The position numbers were made by a program, and so were the translations under genes. Shown here piece after piece: positions 9,988 through 13,437 of a stretch of 13,622 nt of DNA. The stretch is from Baffinella frigidus (lineage: Eukaryota; Cryptophyceae; Cryptomonadales; Baffinellaceae): the NCBI GenBank assembly GCA_026770585.1, contig MU646492.1, positions 578,600 to 592,221 on the forward strand, read 5' to 3'. How positions within the stretch are numbered: the first letter of the stretch is position 1; each line of letters opens with the position of its first letter. A model generated the notes under the pieces. The model was not told the origin of the DNA. It ran no database searches and was given only the letters and a program-made list of their open reading frames with translations.

Positions 9988-10200
9988 ACCCTAACCCCGA
10001 AACCCAAAATCCTACCCCCTAGACTCACAACCTGAGGGCAAGGCAGCGCGCGGGAGAGCTCGTAGCCTACATCTTAAACCCTCAACCCTCCACCCGAAAT
10101 CCCTATACTGTGCCTCACAACCTGAGGAAGAGGTGGCGCGGGAGAGTTCGTAGCCCACGCCGAGCATCACCAGGGCCCCAATCACCAAACGGACATCCAC
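928..10200 (-). CDS. UXS: UDP-glucuronate decarboxylase (UDP-xylose synthase), partial seven-exon gene
   Basis: The enzyme converts UDP-glucuronate to UDP-xylose with NAD+; it is an extended short-chain dehydrogenase/reductase, usually a Golgi type II membrane protein. The model joins, on the minus strand, 10200-10122, 8220-8165, 7091-7020, 4926-4868, 3828-3789, 1810-1697 and 1044-928. The join gives 179 codons without a stop and every exon phase is compatible. Order in the protein: membrane segment (residues 5-17), acidic/basic stem (28-69), TGGAGFVG loop (82-89), Asp107 ending the second strand, HDV around 131-133, and YHLACPASP (145-153). The eight residues between YPP and RKRIL match the spacing in animal UXS1 as I recall it. 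Introns are 652 to about 2000 bp. Missing are the first exon with its Met and roughly 240 C-terminal residues, including the Tyr-x-x-x-Lys pair. Whether the locus is expressed or a pseudogene cannot be decided here, but no stop or broken splice site is seen in the chosen exons. Confidence 0.85.
1048..1190. repeat. Heptamer block directly upstream of exon E7
   Basis: TTTAGGG, TTTATGG and TGTAGGG variants begin 4 bases from the E7 acceptor dinucleotide. In the transcript this strand is C-rich (CCCTAAA), so the repeat itself provides the pyrimidine-containing tract before the splice site. Confidence 0.85.
1186..1221 (-). pseudogene. 5' fragment of UXS exon E7 with acceptor
   Basis: After an acceptor cttgcag the minus strand reads [12 protein letters not shown] and then runs into repeats. 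It is a diverged duplicate of the first 12 codons of E7, about 180 bp upstream of the intact exon in the direction of transcription. Confidence 0.8.
1232..1273. repeat. Perfect 42-bp palindrome flanked by GATT direct repeats
   Basis: The sequence 1232-1273 is its own reverse complement with no spacer, centred on TCTAGA. GATT occurs immediately left (1228-1231) and right (1274-1277), which looks like a target-site duplication. It lies in intron E6/E7 beside a fragment of exon E7. Confidence 0.9.
1299..1329 (-). pseudogene. Fragment of UXS exon E6
   Basis: The minus strand reads [13 protein letters not shown], a diverged piece of E6 ([11 protein letters not shown]), just outside the left arm of the inverted repeat. 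It shows a third, older E6 copy. Confidence 0.7.
1428..1541 (+). pseudogene. Antisense copy of UXS exon E6
   Basis: This carries the same 114 bp as E6, with acceptor and donor, on the opposite strand, in the left arm of the 1332-1906 inverted repeat. It reads the same 38 residues without change. In the UXS transcript it is antisense, inside intron E6/E7, so it cannot be spliced as an exon of that gene but can pair with E6. Confidence 0.9.
1697..1810 (-). CDS. UXS: UXS exon E6: second Rossmann strand to LLE
   Basis: The acceptor is ttcgaacag. The exon begins [20 protein letters not shown] and ends [11 protein letters not shown] before the donor GAG|GTTACG, 38 codons phase 0 to 0. Asp in VVDS should bind the NAD ribose; HDV lies after the next strand. 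The exon lies in the right arm of a 249-bp inverted repeat; an identical coding copy sits on the plus strand at 1428-1541. The codons are intact in both copies. Confidence 0.9.
1861..1925. repeat. Perfect 30-bp hairpin with 5-base loop at the edge of the large inverted repeat
   Basis: Arms 1861-1890 and 1896-1925 are perfect inverted copies around GTTGT. The same module (GTGCTCCAC followed by the ATATACGTATA-like part) also occurs near 1334-1375 in the left arm, giving three copies. Confidence 0.93.
1924..2001 (+). pseudogene. Ankyrin-repeat-like exon fragment
   Basis: On plus the frame reads [17 protein letters not shown] and continues TTLLLA before a consensus donor GTGAGT at 2002. G-H-x-x-V-V-x-L-L-L-D is the second-helix signature of an ankyrin repeat. 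After the donor the same frame shows [11 protein letters not shown] (2023-2055), like the start of another repeat. Orientation is opposite to UXS. It may be a captured fragment of another gene; a chance likeness cannot be excluded. Confidence 0.4.
2030..2510. repeat. Duplicated intron segments with exon-E5-like piece
   Basis: A stretch at 2043-2083 (ending GCTTCGTGGCCCTGCTCCAT) recurs at 2460-2503 with changes. Both resemble the donor side of exon E5 (CTTACCTCGTGGCCCTGTTCCAT). A second pair, CAGGGTTGGTACTGG at 2288-2302 and CAGGGTTAGTACTGG at 2769-2783, has about 50 bp of related flank. The rest of 2090-2340 shows nothing recognisable apart from TTTTAAAAAT repeats at 2139 and 2180. Confidence 0.55.
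2514..2639. mobile_element. TA-flanked inverted-repeat element, 126 bp
   Basis: Perfect 12-bp terminal repeats CCACGCCAGAGT / ACTCTGGCGTGG lie at 2514-2525 and 2628-2639, with TA on both sides (2512-2513, 2640-2641). The interior has a second hairpin (AAAACCGTGT/ACACGGTTTT around 2547-2570) and no ORF. This fits a small non-autonomous element with TA target duplication, as in the Tc1/mariner group; family not determined. Confidence 0.65.
2665..2690. repeat. 10-bp inverted repeat GAATTCACTG
   Basis: GAATTCACTG at 2665-2674 pairs with CAGTGAATTC at 2681-2690 across a 6-base loop. Confidence 0.8.
2815..3780. repeat. Main TTTAGGG block in intron E5/E6
   Basis: Nearly 1 kb of heptamers, G-rich on plus. 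About ten uninterrupted TTTAGGG units lie at 3456-3520 and five near 3740-3778. Other variants are TTTGGGG (2865-2898), TTTCGGG/TTTTAGGG (3005-3095) and TTCAGGG (3150-3182). Four interruptions at about 2945-2975, 3107-3140, 3418-3450 and 3583-3622 share a core (GACGCTCGCCTCG then AAATTGCACGGG) whose first part resembles the donor end of exon E5. Confidence 0.92.
3789..3828 (-). CDS. UXS: UXS exon E5: 40-bp micro-exon
   Basis: The acceptor is acctag. One base completes the Gly codon split by E4, then the frame reads [13 protein letters not shown] and stops at GAG|GTAAGC, a strong donor. This is exactly the helix that follows GGAGFVG in UXS, and the phases on both sides fit (2 then 0). It is too short for ORF calling and is flanked on both sides by TTTAGGG repeats. 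Confidence 0.9.
3835..4025. repeat. Heptamer block upstream of exon E5
   Basis: TTTAGGG with CTTAGGG, TTCAGGG and GTGTTTGG variants starts 6 bases beyond the E5 acceptor. The 40-bp exon is thus an island of coding sequence inside about 1.2 kb of telomere-type repeat. Confidence 0.9.
4025..4915. repeat. Tandem ~290-335 bp units carrying the 3' end of exon E4
   Basis: Units beginning CCTGAGCCTGAGAC at about 4131, 4418 and 4751 each contain a GGTCGCAAA motif, an AT-rich tract with ATAGTATA repeats, TAGAGG..GTTGAGGTAGCA and, in three cases, an exon E4 end. E4-like ends are at 4220-4260 (reads [11 protein letters not shown]), 4602-4641 ([11 protein letters not shown] but donor changed to GGTTGC) and 4868-4926 (intact, taken as the exon). 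Shorter remnants are at 4063-4085 and 4359-4386. A TGTAGGG array occupies 4479-4528. Confidence 0.85.
4289..4308. repeat. Perfect 20-bp palindrome
   Basis: The sequence CCGCGTGACCGGTCACGCGG is self-complementary with no spacer, within the E4 tandem units. No function is assigned. Confidence 0.85.
4868..4926 (-). CDS. UXS: UXS exon E4: Rossmann nucleotide-binding loop
   Basis: The exon reads [20 protein letters not shown] and ends inside the last Gly codon at GTCGG|GTGCTA. The acceptor ccgcag places it in phase 0, matching E3. TGxxGFxG is the dinucleotide-binding motif of extended short-chain dehydrogenases. The open frame continues upstream through about 17 more codons ([16 protein letters not shown]), and that extension is conserved in the copy at 5074-5168, where it begins with an ATG. 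An alternative first exon starting there is therefore possible. Confidence 0.88.
4880..5253. repeat. ~190-bp tandem duplication covering E4 upstream sequence
   Basis: 4880-5065 and 5074-5253 match over nearly their whole length, including the 17-codon frame upstream of E4, a GGTGGYCACG segment and TTCTAGAACGG/TTTCAGAACGG. Copy two encodes [20 protein letters not shown] and then ends RKRINVTGV; it lacks the GGAGFVG end and donor, so it cannot replace E4. Partial third and fourth copies lie at 5425-5490 and 5511-5548. Confidence 0.85.
5257..5414. mobile_element. TA-flanked long-hairpin element, 158 bp
   Basis: Arms of about 62 bp (5257-5318 and 5353-5414) pair with few mismatches around a ~34-base loop. 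Ends are GGGCAACGTCCTGAAAACCG and its near complement, with TA at 5255-5256 and 5415-5416. No ORF. It interrupts the third copy of the E4 upstream repeat. The loop side (CTACGGTAGG..CCTAGGACC) resembles the interior of the 9276-9375 element. Confidence 0.75.
5560..5690. other. Short CCTGCAC repeat and unassigned sequence
   Basis: CCTGCAC repeats occur about three times near 5603-5622, followed by about 65 bp with nothing recognised. Confidence 0.5.
5679..5841 (-). mobile_element. Inverted-repeat element family 1, copy A
   Basis: Terminal repeats of about 45-50 bp start CGAGGCCATNCAATTT (5691-5740 and 5786-5835). No ORF, total about 165 bp. The reverse complement aligns along its whole length with 11602-11773, including the inner CTATTTTACAGCTATG. 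Family not recognised; size and structure fit a miniature inverted-repeat element. Confidence 0.8.
5871..5939. repeat. Small inverted repeat ending CAACGAAATTTAC
   Basis: CAACGAAATTTACT at 5871-5884 pairs with GTAAATTTCGTTG at 5927-5939, and the likeness continues loosely inward. It may be the remains of another small element. Confidence 0.6.
5940..7019. other. Rest of intron E3/E4, no heptamers
   Basis: No coding exon is supported. Visible structure: a hairpin GTCAATTCCT/AGGAATTGAC (6257-6352), AAGGGG..CCCCTTTT at about 6355-6381, a direct repeat GGCTCCCCTGG at 6213 and AGCTCCCCTGG at 6400, and a 21-bp tandem pair at 6589-6630. The open frame at 5971-6183 has no recognisable domain. Confidence 0.6.
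6589..6630. repeat. Two perfect 21-bp tandem units
   Basis: The unit GTAAGTTGACATGCTGGGTGT is present twice, head to tail, without mismatch. Confidence 0.95.
7020..7091 (-). CDS. UXS: UXS exon E3: basic coiled stem ending in YPP
   Basis: After the acceptor acaccag the exon reads [12 protein letters not shown], then [12 protein letters not shown], 24 codons from phase 0 to phase 0. It reaches a frame stop 9 codons later if not spliced. The charged helix followed by YPP is what precedes the Rossmann core in animal UXS1. The donor ACG|GTCTCG is weak. No decayed copies were noticed around this exon, unlike its neighbours. Confidence 0.7.
7098..7290. repeat. Heptamer block upstream of exon E3
   Basis: TTTAGGG and TTTGGGG units, G-rich on plus, begin 5-10 bases beyond the E3 acceptor. 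It is followed by a 12-bp inverted repeat TCGAAAGTTGAC/GTCAACTTTCGA at 7313-7324 and 7349-7360. Confidence 0.88.
7373..7995 (-). pseudogene. Decayed copies of UXS exon E2
   Basis: Three copies of the E2 3' half with its donor lie at 7373-7414 (reads [12 protein letters not shown], donor GTAACG), 7633-7668 and 7959-7995 (donor GTGCGA). A fourth without a donor is at about 8324-8356. All read LLEDA. None has a clear acceptor. Spacing of 200-330 bp with CCCTAAA-like filler matches the E4 copies in style. Confidence 0.8.
7420..8160. repeat. C-rich heptamer blocks between E2 copies
   Basis: Here the plus strand is C-rich. Variants by block: CCCTAAA and CCGTGAA (7425-7550), CTGAACG/CTGGACG (7808-7925, about 16 units), CCTGCAC then CCTGGAC (8049-8115). 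Period stays 7 within blocks although the sequence is far from TTTAGGG. Confidence 0.88.
8165..8220 (-). CDS. UXS: UXS exon E2: stem region
   Basis: The acceptor is cttcgacag. The exon supplies two bases that complete the Gly codon begun in E1, then reads [18 protein letters not shown] and ends phase 0 at CGTGAG|GTGCGA. This is an acidic, probably helical linker between membrane anchor and catalytic domain. Four shorter copies lie nearby; this is the only one with both borders. The copy at 7373-7414 has a better donor (GTAACG), so that copy or a splice variant may be the one used. Confidence 0.6.
8221..8840. repeat. Repeated E2 upstream segment and CTGAGGG/TTGAGGG arrays
   Basis: A segment starting CCCCCTGTCGAAG (the E2 acceptor region on minus) recurs at 8219, 8355, 8605 and 8788, followed by GTCAGCTGTCGT-like and CGCTCCATAGGGAGAGG-like parts. 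Between copies lie CTGAGGG (8484-8580) and TTGAGGG (8690-8770) arrays. The recurring part may be intron or an unrecognised exon; its frame does not join E2. Confidence 0.75.
8860..9065. repeat. TGTAGGG then canonical TTTAGGG array
   Basis: TGTAGGG repeats at 8867-8935 pass into TTTAGGG at about 8940-9050, with a run of about seven perfect units near 9005-9050. The switch between variants is abrupt. Confidence 0.92.
9276..9375. mobile_element. 100-bp TA-flanked element with empty site in the window
   Basis: Perfect 15-bp terminal repeats TCCCTTAAGTGACCA / TGGTCACTTAAGGGA at 9276-9290 and 9361-9375, with TA on each side (9274-9275, 9376-9377). The related copy at 10091-10115 reads GAAATCCCTATACTGTGCC without the element and with a single TA. 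This confirms insertion and TA duplication. The interior has a GGGCGA..TCGCCC hairpin and no ORF. TA duplication points to the Tc1/mariner group. Confidence 0.92.
9577..9613. repeat. 17-bp inverted repeat around a 3-base centre
   Basis: ACCTCACAACCTGAAGG (9577-9593) pairs with CCTTCAGGTTATGAGGT (9597-9613), one mismatch. It consists of two E1 donor-side sequences head to head. Confidence 0.85.
10122..10200 (-). CDS. UXS: UXS exon E1: membrane segment
   Basis: Reading begins after the acceptor tcgaacag with [20 protein letters not shown] and runs to a Ser-rich end, then the donor CTCAG|GTTGTG (phase 1). Arg4 followed by about 13 hydrophobic residues fits the short cytosolic tail and signal-anchor of type II UXS proteins. 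The open frame upstream has no ATG before a stop, so an earlier exon must carry the start. This is the only copy of about ten in the region with both acceptor and donor. By itself the sequence would not be recognisable; assignment rests on phase match to E2 and on position upstream of E3 and E4. It could be an exon of another gene. Confidence 0.6.
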
Positions 10201-10336
10201 CTGTTCGAGACCGCCCGTGAGAATCGTGGTAAAACCCGGTCCTGGAAAAGTCAATTCCCCCCCAGGATCGGGTTGACGAAACCCCGGCTTGCAGACCTGG
10301 AAACCCGGTTGTGAGGGTTGACTAATGTCTGATACA
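10201..10336. other. Unassigned sequence between E1 copies
   Basis: No heptamers or clear repeats apart from ACCCGGT motifs at 10235 and 10303. Frame upstream of E1 is open on minus for about 18 codons with no ATG. Confidence 0.5.
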
Positions 10337-10391
10337 GATCGTAGCCGACGCCAAGCATCGCCAGGGCGCCGATCACTAGGCGGACATCCAC
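10337..10391 (-). pseudogene. 5' copy of UXS exon E1 with acceptor
   Basis: After an acceptor caaacag the frame reads [19 protein letters not shown] and then leaves the exon sequence without a donor. It duplicates the first 19 codons of E1. A shorter remnant reading PLVIGAAAL is at about 10577-10601. Confidence 0.75.
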
Positions 10392-10394
10392 CTG

Positions 10395-10570
10395 TTTGGG
10401 GTGTGGGGTTTGGGGTTTGGGGTTTGGGGTTTGGGGTTTGGGGTTTGGGGTTTACTGTTCGGGGTTATGGGGTGGGTTTTAGAGTCTGGGGTTTTGGGTT
10501 TGGGGGTTCGGGTTCTGGGTTTTGGGTTTGGGGTTTTGGGTTTCAGGGTTTTGAGTTTAGGGTTGTTGAG
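10395..10570. repeat. TTTGGGG array and degenerate continuation
   Basis: About eight TTTGGGG-type units at 10395-10452, then TTTTGGG/TTCGGGTT variants. G-rich on plus; it starts 2-3 bases beyond the acceptor of the 10391 exon copy. Confidence 0.9.
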
Positions 10571-10786
10571 GTTCAGCGCTGCGGCGCCGATAACGAGGGG
10601 TACACACCCCCCTCCCAAGAGTGACCCCGAATTGTTAGTCAACCTTTGAGAAAAGAGAGGGAACCCATACACAGTATTTTGAGTAGGACGCGTGGTTAAG
10701 TTGAGGAGCTGGGGTTTCTCTCTTTTAACAGGGTGACTGACAAACCCTAAACCCTAAACCCTAAAGGAATGTGTTGTAGCTGCACG

Positions 10787-10976
10787 CCACTCTGGAGCCA
10801 ACTGAGAGGCTAATGGTAAATTTTCTTCGGTAAATTTTCAAGGGGATGTAACTCAGAGGCCAATGGGAAATTTTCTTCGGTAAATTTTCAAGGGGATGTA
10901 CTGGAATCACAGGACATCCCCTTGAAAATTTACTCAAGAAAAGGTCCAATTTTCCTTTGAGTTGGCTCCAGGGTGG
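10787..10976. mobile_element. Fold-back element with internal direct repeat
   Basis: The end GCCACTCTGGAGCCAACTGA (from 10787) pairs with TTGAGTTGGCTCCAGGGTGG (to 10976). Inside, a ~50-bp segment containing AAATTTTCTTCGGTAAATTT is directly repeated at about 10801-10850 and 10851-10900 and is present inverted at 10914-10965. No ORF and no clear target duplication. Confidence 0.75.
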
Positions 10977-10992
10977 TTAGTACTAGACATCT

Positions 10993-11193
10993 TAATAGTT
11001 TCCGACGCCTTCGCGAAGCAATAATGGCTCCAAGCCCCGTACAAATTTTGTATGGGACACGACCATAGACACGACCGTGAAGTCGTTTAAATGTCCATGA
11101 AGGGTATTTTAGGATCGTGTCCAATGTCTGGTACAAAATTTGTACCAGGGCTTGGAGCCATTATTGCTTCGCGAAGGCGTTGTGAACTATGAA
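10993..11193. mobile_element. ~200-bp inverted-repeat element
   Basis: Arms pair from ACGCCTTCGCGAAGCAATAA (11005) to its complement ending 11180, continue through GGCTCCAAGCC and TACAAATTTTGTA with a 1-base gap, and extend outward over ATAGTT/AACTAT. Interior carries a repeated ACGACC motif. No ORF. It abuts the previous element within about 20 bp. Confidence 0.78.
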
Positions 11194-11205
11194 TCTTGCT
11201 GTCAA

Positions 11206-11350
11206 AGTTAATTTCGGACCAAGACAGAATCTGTCCCACTATCTTAGGCTCCCCACGCGGAAGGTAAGGGTGTATACGCTATTTTAGGCATCAAATGATG
11301 CTATCTTGTGCCTTTTCACCAGGACAGATTCTGGTATGGTCCGAGATGAA
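11206..11350. repeat. Interrupted inverted repeat, possible third adjacent element
   Basis: TCGGACC..AGAATCTGTCC (11214-11238) pairs with GGACAGATTCTGGTATGGTCCGA (about 11322-11344) with one small gap. GCATCAAATGATGC at 11288-11301 is a further small inverted repeat. Confidence 0.65.
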
Positions 11351-11387
11351 AGTATTGAATGGCGAGCCCAGACTGACGACCACACGG

Positions 11388-11482
11388 CCATCCAGAATTC
11401 CTTCTCTGCTGAGAAAGAATTCTGTATGGCTGAGCCACCAAGATTCGGTTCTTGATGGCTGCGCCACCAAGGATCGGTTAGG
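11388..11482. repeat. Small hairpin followed by a 30-bp direct repeat
   Basis: CAGAATTCCTTCTC/GAGAAAGAATTCTG form a stem near 11393-11423. ATGGCTGAGCCACCAAGATT (from 11425) recurs as ATGGCTGCGCCACCAAGGAT (from 11455). Sequence 11483-11600 shows nothing recognised. Confidence 0.7.
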
Positions 11483-11601
11483 ATGTTCGTATGACCAGCC
11501 TTTGTCCCTGCGGTATTGCCTACGTACGATCCTATGGATTATTCGCTTGTGGGTTATTCATAAATTCCGTTCGTGAACCGGTGTGTGACACGGACAGAAC
11601 C

Positions 11602-11773
11602 TGAATTTCATGGGCGAGGCCATGCAATTTAAAACGTGATTTTGCTATCTCCGGGTGGATCTTGTGCTATTTTACAGCTATGCCGAAGCGAAGATAGCAA
11701 ACTCTGAGAAAATCCACCCTTAAGATAGCATAAAAGGCGGTTTAAATTGCATGGCCTCGGTCACTAAATTCGG
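11602..11773 (+). mobile_element. Inverted-repeat element family 1, copy B
   Basis: Terminal repeats TGAATTTCATGGGCGAGGCC.. and its near complement ending ..GGCCTCGGTCACTAAATTCG enclose about 170 bp without an ORF. It aligns end to end with copy A (5679-5841) in reverse orientation, at roughly 80% by eye. Confidence 0.8.
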
Positions 11774-12600
11774 CTCCCGATCGCAACCACGGGGTTTCAT
11801 GTTGAGGGGAGGGGCGCGTTGGTCGTGGGGGGGGGGTTGAGGTTCTGTGCACCACCCAGCATGAGGCTACGTGCATGCCAGACGCTGCCCTAAAAAGCGC
11901 AATTACTTGTTTGAATACCCTCGGCGTGGCTGCCGTTCCAGTTGAGGGGTGCGCTGGCTGGGGGGAGGGGGGGTGAGGTTATGTGCACCTTGTAGGTCAT
12001 GGCTGAGTAGGACTTCTCCTCCCGATCGCTCGAATCGTCTCGCGCCCCCTGTCACCAGCCCGAGGAGACCCCATGAGGTTTTGGAAACGAGCGTCGGATC
12101 TTGGGAGGGAGTGCTCGGTTCTCGAGAGGCTACGGGCCGGTTGCGATGCAGCGAACAGGTGAGACGATCGTGCGGGCAAGGTTGGCATGGTGTTGGACCA
12201 AACTGGGACCCTACTGTGGACGATTTCAGGGTGGGTGCATCTCCCGAAAATGATTTTGACCGCGGGAAGGTTTGCAAGAACAGTGATCAAGGGCGCCTAC
12301 CTTGCCCTCCAGCGAGTGCTGGAGTCTGTGACCCCTGATCGATATCGTGGCTGTTTCCTTCTCGCCTCCAGAAGGCACCGTTCCCTCCTGGTGAATCACA
12401 CTGGATCACCGAGACAAATGCGGATCCTCAACTGCTCTCTTCACGCTCGCCGCCAAAACCTCGACTCACCCGCCCGACGAACCGGCAGCGATCACACACC
12501 CAGCACGCTCTGAAAGAATGATCAAGGGCGCCGCCTGGGAGATCTGCCCAAGGGATCTCTTCCCAAACTCTCCCCCGAAACCGAACAGCGCTGTATCCTT
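11774..12600. other. Region between UXS 5' side and the right-hand gene
   Basis: No convincing coding exon. A segment at 11801-11860 (TTGAGGGG..GCGC, G-run, GAGGTTCTGTGCACC) recurs at 11941-11989. Several minus-strand ORFs up to 124 codons show no domain. On minus, GGCAAG|GTAGGC (near 12295-12306) and GGGCGG|GTGAGT (near 12464-12475) are plausible donors for an unseen UXS first exon, but no matching ATG frame could be fixed. Confidence 0.4.
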
Positions 12601-12603
12601 CGA

Positions 12604-12680
12604 GTCACGTGACCAAAAGGCTCAAAAGTGGACTTTTTGAATTGACCATCGAAAGTGGACTTTTTGAATTGACCACGCAA
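12604..12680. promoter_or_regulatory. CACGTG palindrome and 27-bp tandem repeat upstream of the right-hand gene
   Basis: GTCACGTGAC (12604-12613) is a perfect palindrome with the E-box/G-box core. Immediately after, a 27-bp unit (AAAGTGGACTTTTTGAATTG..) occurs twice at 12625 and 12652. Together they lie 150-230 bp before the ATG at 12831. Regulatory function is inferred from position and structure only. Confidence 0.35.
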
Positions 12681-12830
12681 ATTTTTGCAACGGACTCTTT
12701 TGTTTCTAGATCCTTTTGAAGCAGGCACCAGGCTGGGACGAGACGCGAGACGCCCGCTGGGAACCCGCGAGGAAGAACCTTGCAAACAGAGATCATCGCC
12801 GCGCCAAGTGGCGTGTAGGACGCTGAAAAG

Positions 12831-13437
12831 ATGACCCCGCCTATGACGCCAATTGCTGCCCCCCGCGCGAGCCGGACTCGCGGCCAGCCGGTGGAGGTCG
12901 ACAAGGAGAACATGCCCCCCGCCTCGAAGCAGCTGCCTGCCTCATCCACTCCCATCGGCAAGGGGGCCGTGCCTTCCACACCCGCGGGGAAGGGCACGCC
13001 GGCCTTGTCGAGCACGCCGCAAGGCGCCGAGCGCGGGGACGGCATCTCCACCCCGAACCCCCAGTCGCGCCGCCAGAGGGCCGCGGCGGCCACGCCTGGC
13101 GGAACGACGGGCGCCGCGCCCAAGTCCCTGGAGGAATGGAGCGAGCTGCTGATCTCGCTGCCGACGGCGACCGCCACTGACTGCGCGCGCCTCGAGCGGC
13201 TGTACGAGCGCGCGCTCGGGTCTGGCGGGGGGAACGAGGAGCTGGAGGTGGGCGAGAACAAGGACAAGGAGAGTTACGTGGCGCTCTGGCTGCGCCGCAT
13301 CATGCTCGACCCCGACGAGGGCACCTCCTACACCAAGTTCATGGCCAAGTGGCACATCGGGCGCAAGGTCGGCGCCGTCTACATCCTCCGCGCCATGCTC
13401 TCCCCCCCAGACAAGGCGATCAAAGCTCTCCGCGAGG
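12831..13437 (+). CDS. First exon of a probable spindle-checkpoint kinase (Mps1/TTK- or Bub1-like N-terminal domain)
   Basis: The ATG at 12831 has A at -3. Residues 1-97 are low-complexity, basic and Pro/Ser/Thr-rich, with about nine Ser/Thr-Pro sites and a KEN motif (VDKENMPP, residues 23-30), a typical APC/C degron. Residues about 98-200 form a helical domain: LEEWSELLISL, CARLERLYERAL, YVALWLRRIM, then a segment with WHIGRKVGAVYILRAML. Spacing of E-W-x-x-L-L, a helix pair and the later HIG/A motif resembles the TPR domain of Mps1/TTK and, less well, Bub1/Mad3. The likely donor is GAGG|GTACCC (phase 1) at 13438, followed by a C-run. Without splicing the frame runs on to a stop at 13617-13619 with composition unlike a domain. 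The kinase part, if any, lies beyond the window. Confidence 0.5.

Larger units (their letters stand above)
9071..10075 (-). pseudogene. Decayed copies of UXS exon E1
   Basis: At least seven remnants of E1, mostly its donor half (plus: ACAACCTGAGGAAGAGGTGG..), lie at about 9071-9111, 9191-9236, 9389-9437, 9550-9590, 9642-9688, 9887-9929 and 10022-10070. 9071-9142 and 9641-9714 are copies of a common ~70-bp unit. Intervening filler is CCCTAAA, CCCTCAA (9927-10000) and TTTGGGG (9835-9865). GAGGTTAGGGG..AAGGGGGTCGG at 9610-9633 recurs directly at 9751-9773 and inverted at 9714-9734. Segment 9440-9550 is not recognised. Confidence 0.8.

Noticed and set aside
9749-10672. ORFs rich in VWGLGFG and NPKPQTP
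   Set aside because: These are translations of TTTGGGG heptamers in different frames, not proteins.
10787-11193. tRNA or structured ncRNA genes
   Set aside because: The stems are long perfect fold-backs without cloverleaf geometry; transposon-like elements explain them better.
11903-12513. ORFs of 97-129 codons on both strands
   Set aside because: No domain, no consistent splice borders, overlapping on both strands; a UXS first exon may be hidden here but could not be fixed.
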